39,355 nucleotides of DNA from an uncultured Christensenella sp. GTDB taxonomy: Bacteria > Bacillota > Clostridia > Christensenellales > UBA1750. The notes under the pieces are model-generated. The model saw nothing but the letters and a program-made list of their open reading frames with translations. It did not search any database and was not told the origin of the DNA. Positions 38,739-39,355 of this stretch are shown piece after piece; position 1 is the stretch's first letter; each line of letters begins with the position of its first letter. The stretch is from assembly GCA_948468595.1 (NCBI GenBank), contig CAOKIU010000015.1, positions 1 to 39,355 on the forward strand, written 5' to 3'. The position numbers and the translations under genes are program-made.

Positions 38739-39355
38739 TCAGTCGTTATCCACCTCCGGGACAAACAGCGGCAGCGGGAACCAGGCGGCGACCTGCGGAG
38801 CCAGGGCGCGGCGGGCCGGGGCGTAGAGGCCGAAGAGCACCTCCATGGCCTGGCGATGGGTGTAGCGCACGGCGCATGCGCCCGCGTGGGCGGTCACGCG
38901 CGGCACGCCGCCCTCCACCGCGATGCGCAGGGCCTCGGGGCCGGCAAAGCCGTCAATGGCCATGGTGATCTCCCCATCCGCCAGGGGTGCAAACGCGGCC
39001 TTGAGCCGCAGCGCGGCGCGGACCACCTTTTCGTAGTGGAAGACGTTGTACTGCTCGGTGGGCGTCACCGCGCAGTTTTCCGCGATGTCGGCCAGAAGGT
39101 CGAAGAGCGGGCGGGAATAGAAGGGGACGTGCAGCGTCAGCTCCTCCCTGCCCAGGAAGGCGTAGCAGGCGCGCAGCACGCCGGGCGCGTGCTCCGGCGC
39201 GGCGCAGTCGATCTCGCTGACGCTGTCGGTGGCAAGGAAATAGCCCGCCACCGCGCCATCGGGCGAAAAGACGGCGCAAACGCGGCTTTCCCAGGTGCTC
39301 ATCACGTCAAAGAGGCGGTCCTGGGGCCGCAGGGCATGGCTCGGCTGCCGCCGGG
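38739..39355 (-). CDS. GNAT acetyltransferase with SCP2-like C-terminal domain (5' end outside window)
   Basis: The frame is open from its stop at 38739 to the window edge, giving at least 205 residues and no start codon that looks real. The visible part resembles the central and C-terminal regions of Eis-type acetyltransferases. LFDVMSTWESRV and AGYFLATDSVSEI come from the second acetyltransferase repeat. AIDGFAGPEALRIAVEGG leads into the sterol-carrier-like domain, ending AAWFPLPLFVPEVDND. Such enzymes acetylate amines and often have a carboxy-terminal catalytic carboxylate. A GTG/ATG pair near 39302-39305 is internal by comparison. The substrate is unknown. Confidence 0.72.
   Translation of the reverse strand, partial: RRQPSHALRPQDRLFDVMSTWESRVCAVFSPDGAVAGYFLATDSVSEIDCAAPEHAPGVLRACYAFLGREELTLHVPFYSRPLFDLLADIAENCAVTPTEQYNVFHYEKVVRAALRLKAAFAPLADGEITMAIDGFAGPEALRIAVEGGVPRVTAHAGACAVRYTHRQAMEVLFGLYAPARRALAPQVAAWFPLPLFVPEVDND

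Overview
The window reads as a high-G+C, endospore-forming member of the Bacillota (Clostridia-like). The evidence is a complete gerA-type germination operon, a Rex redox repressor, two VanW-family envelope proteins, a RadA/YacL-type gene pair, a YhaO/YhaN-type nuclease pair and strong Gram-positive Shine-Dalgarno sites before nearly every gene. There are no rRNA genes, CRISPR arrays or transposase genes. The species cannot be named from this sequence.

Layout. 1-480: a tRNA-Gln/tRNA-Glu operon with a consensus promoter and terminators. 581-5478: a small unknown ORF, an AEC transporter, a creatininase-family hydrolase, an MFS transporter and a membrane-anchored protein of unknown role. 5488-5963: a DUF559 nuclease-like gene enclosed by inverted hairpin repeats. 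6006-8558: radA and a PIN/TRAM membrane protein. 8795-12099: a sugar-acid locus with a 2-keto-3-deoxygluconate kinase, an IclR regulator and a divergent mannitol-1-phosphate-dehydrogenase-like enzyme, with repeated operator-like palindromes between the divergent genes. 12419-17748: a phosphoesterase, a GNAT acetyltransferase with two decayed tandem copies of its own 3' end, a DEDDh exonuclease, a cupin, a DUF188 protein and an aldo/keto reductase. 17844-22226: a parasite-type IMP dehydrogenase, a ROK kinase, a Nudix gene inside a low-G+C element with terminal inverted repeats, and a second AEC transporter.

22390-31916: the YhaN/YhaO pair, then two VanW paralogues bracketing a UlaG-like lactonase fold, a C39-like protein lacking its catalytic Cys, an RsmC-like methyltransferase and rex with a recognisable Rex operator. 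31975-33174: a TetR regulator and flavodoxin-domain protein under a perfect consensus promoter followed by a perfect palindrome. 33218-38062: a small XRE regulator, the gerAA-AB-AC operon behind a possible sigma-G promoter, and a lipoprotein. 38205-39355: a zinc-ribbon membrane protein and the 3' part of an Eis-like GNAT gene cut by the window edge.

Most of the window is ordinary chromosome. The least expected parts are the inverted-repeat-bounded Nudix cassette (20561-21234), the repeat-bounded DUF559 unit (5488-5963), and the partial 3'-end duplications after the GNAT and cupin genes (13674-14350 and 16121-16342). All functional assignments are from reading motifs by eye. No database search was run.
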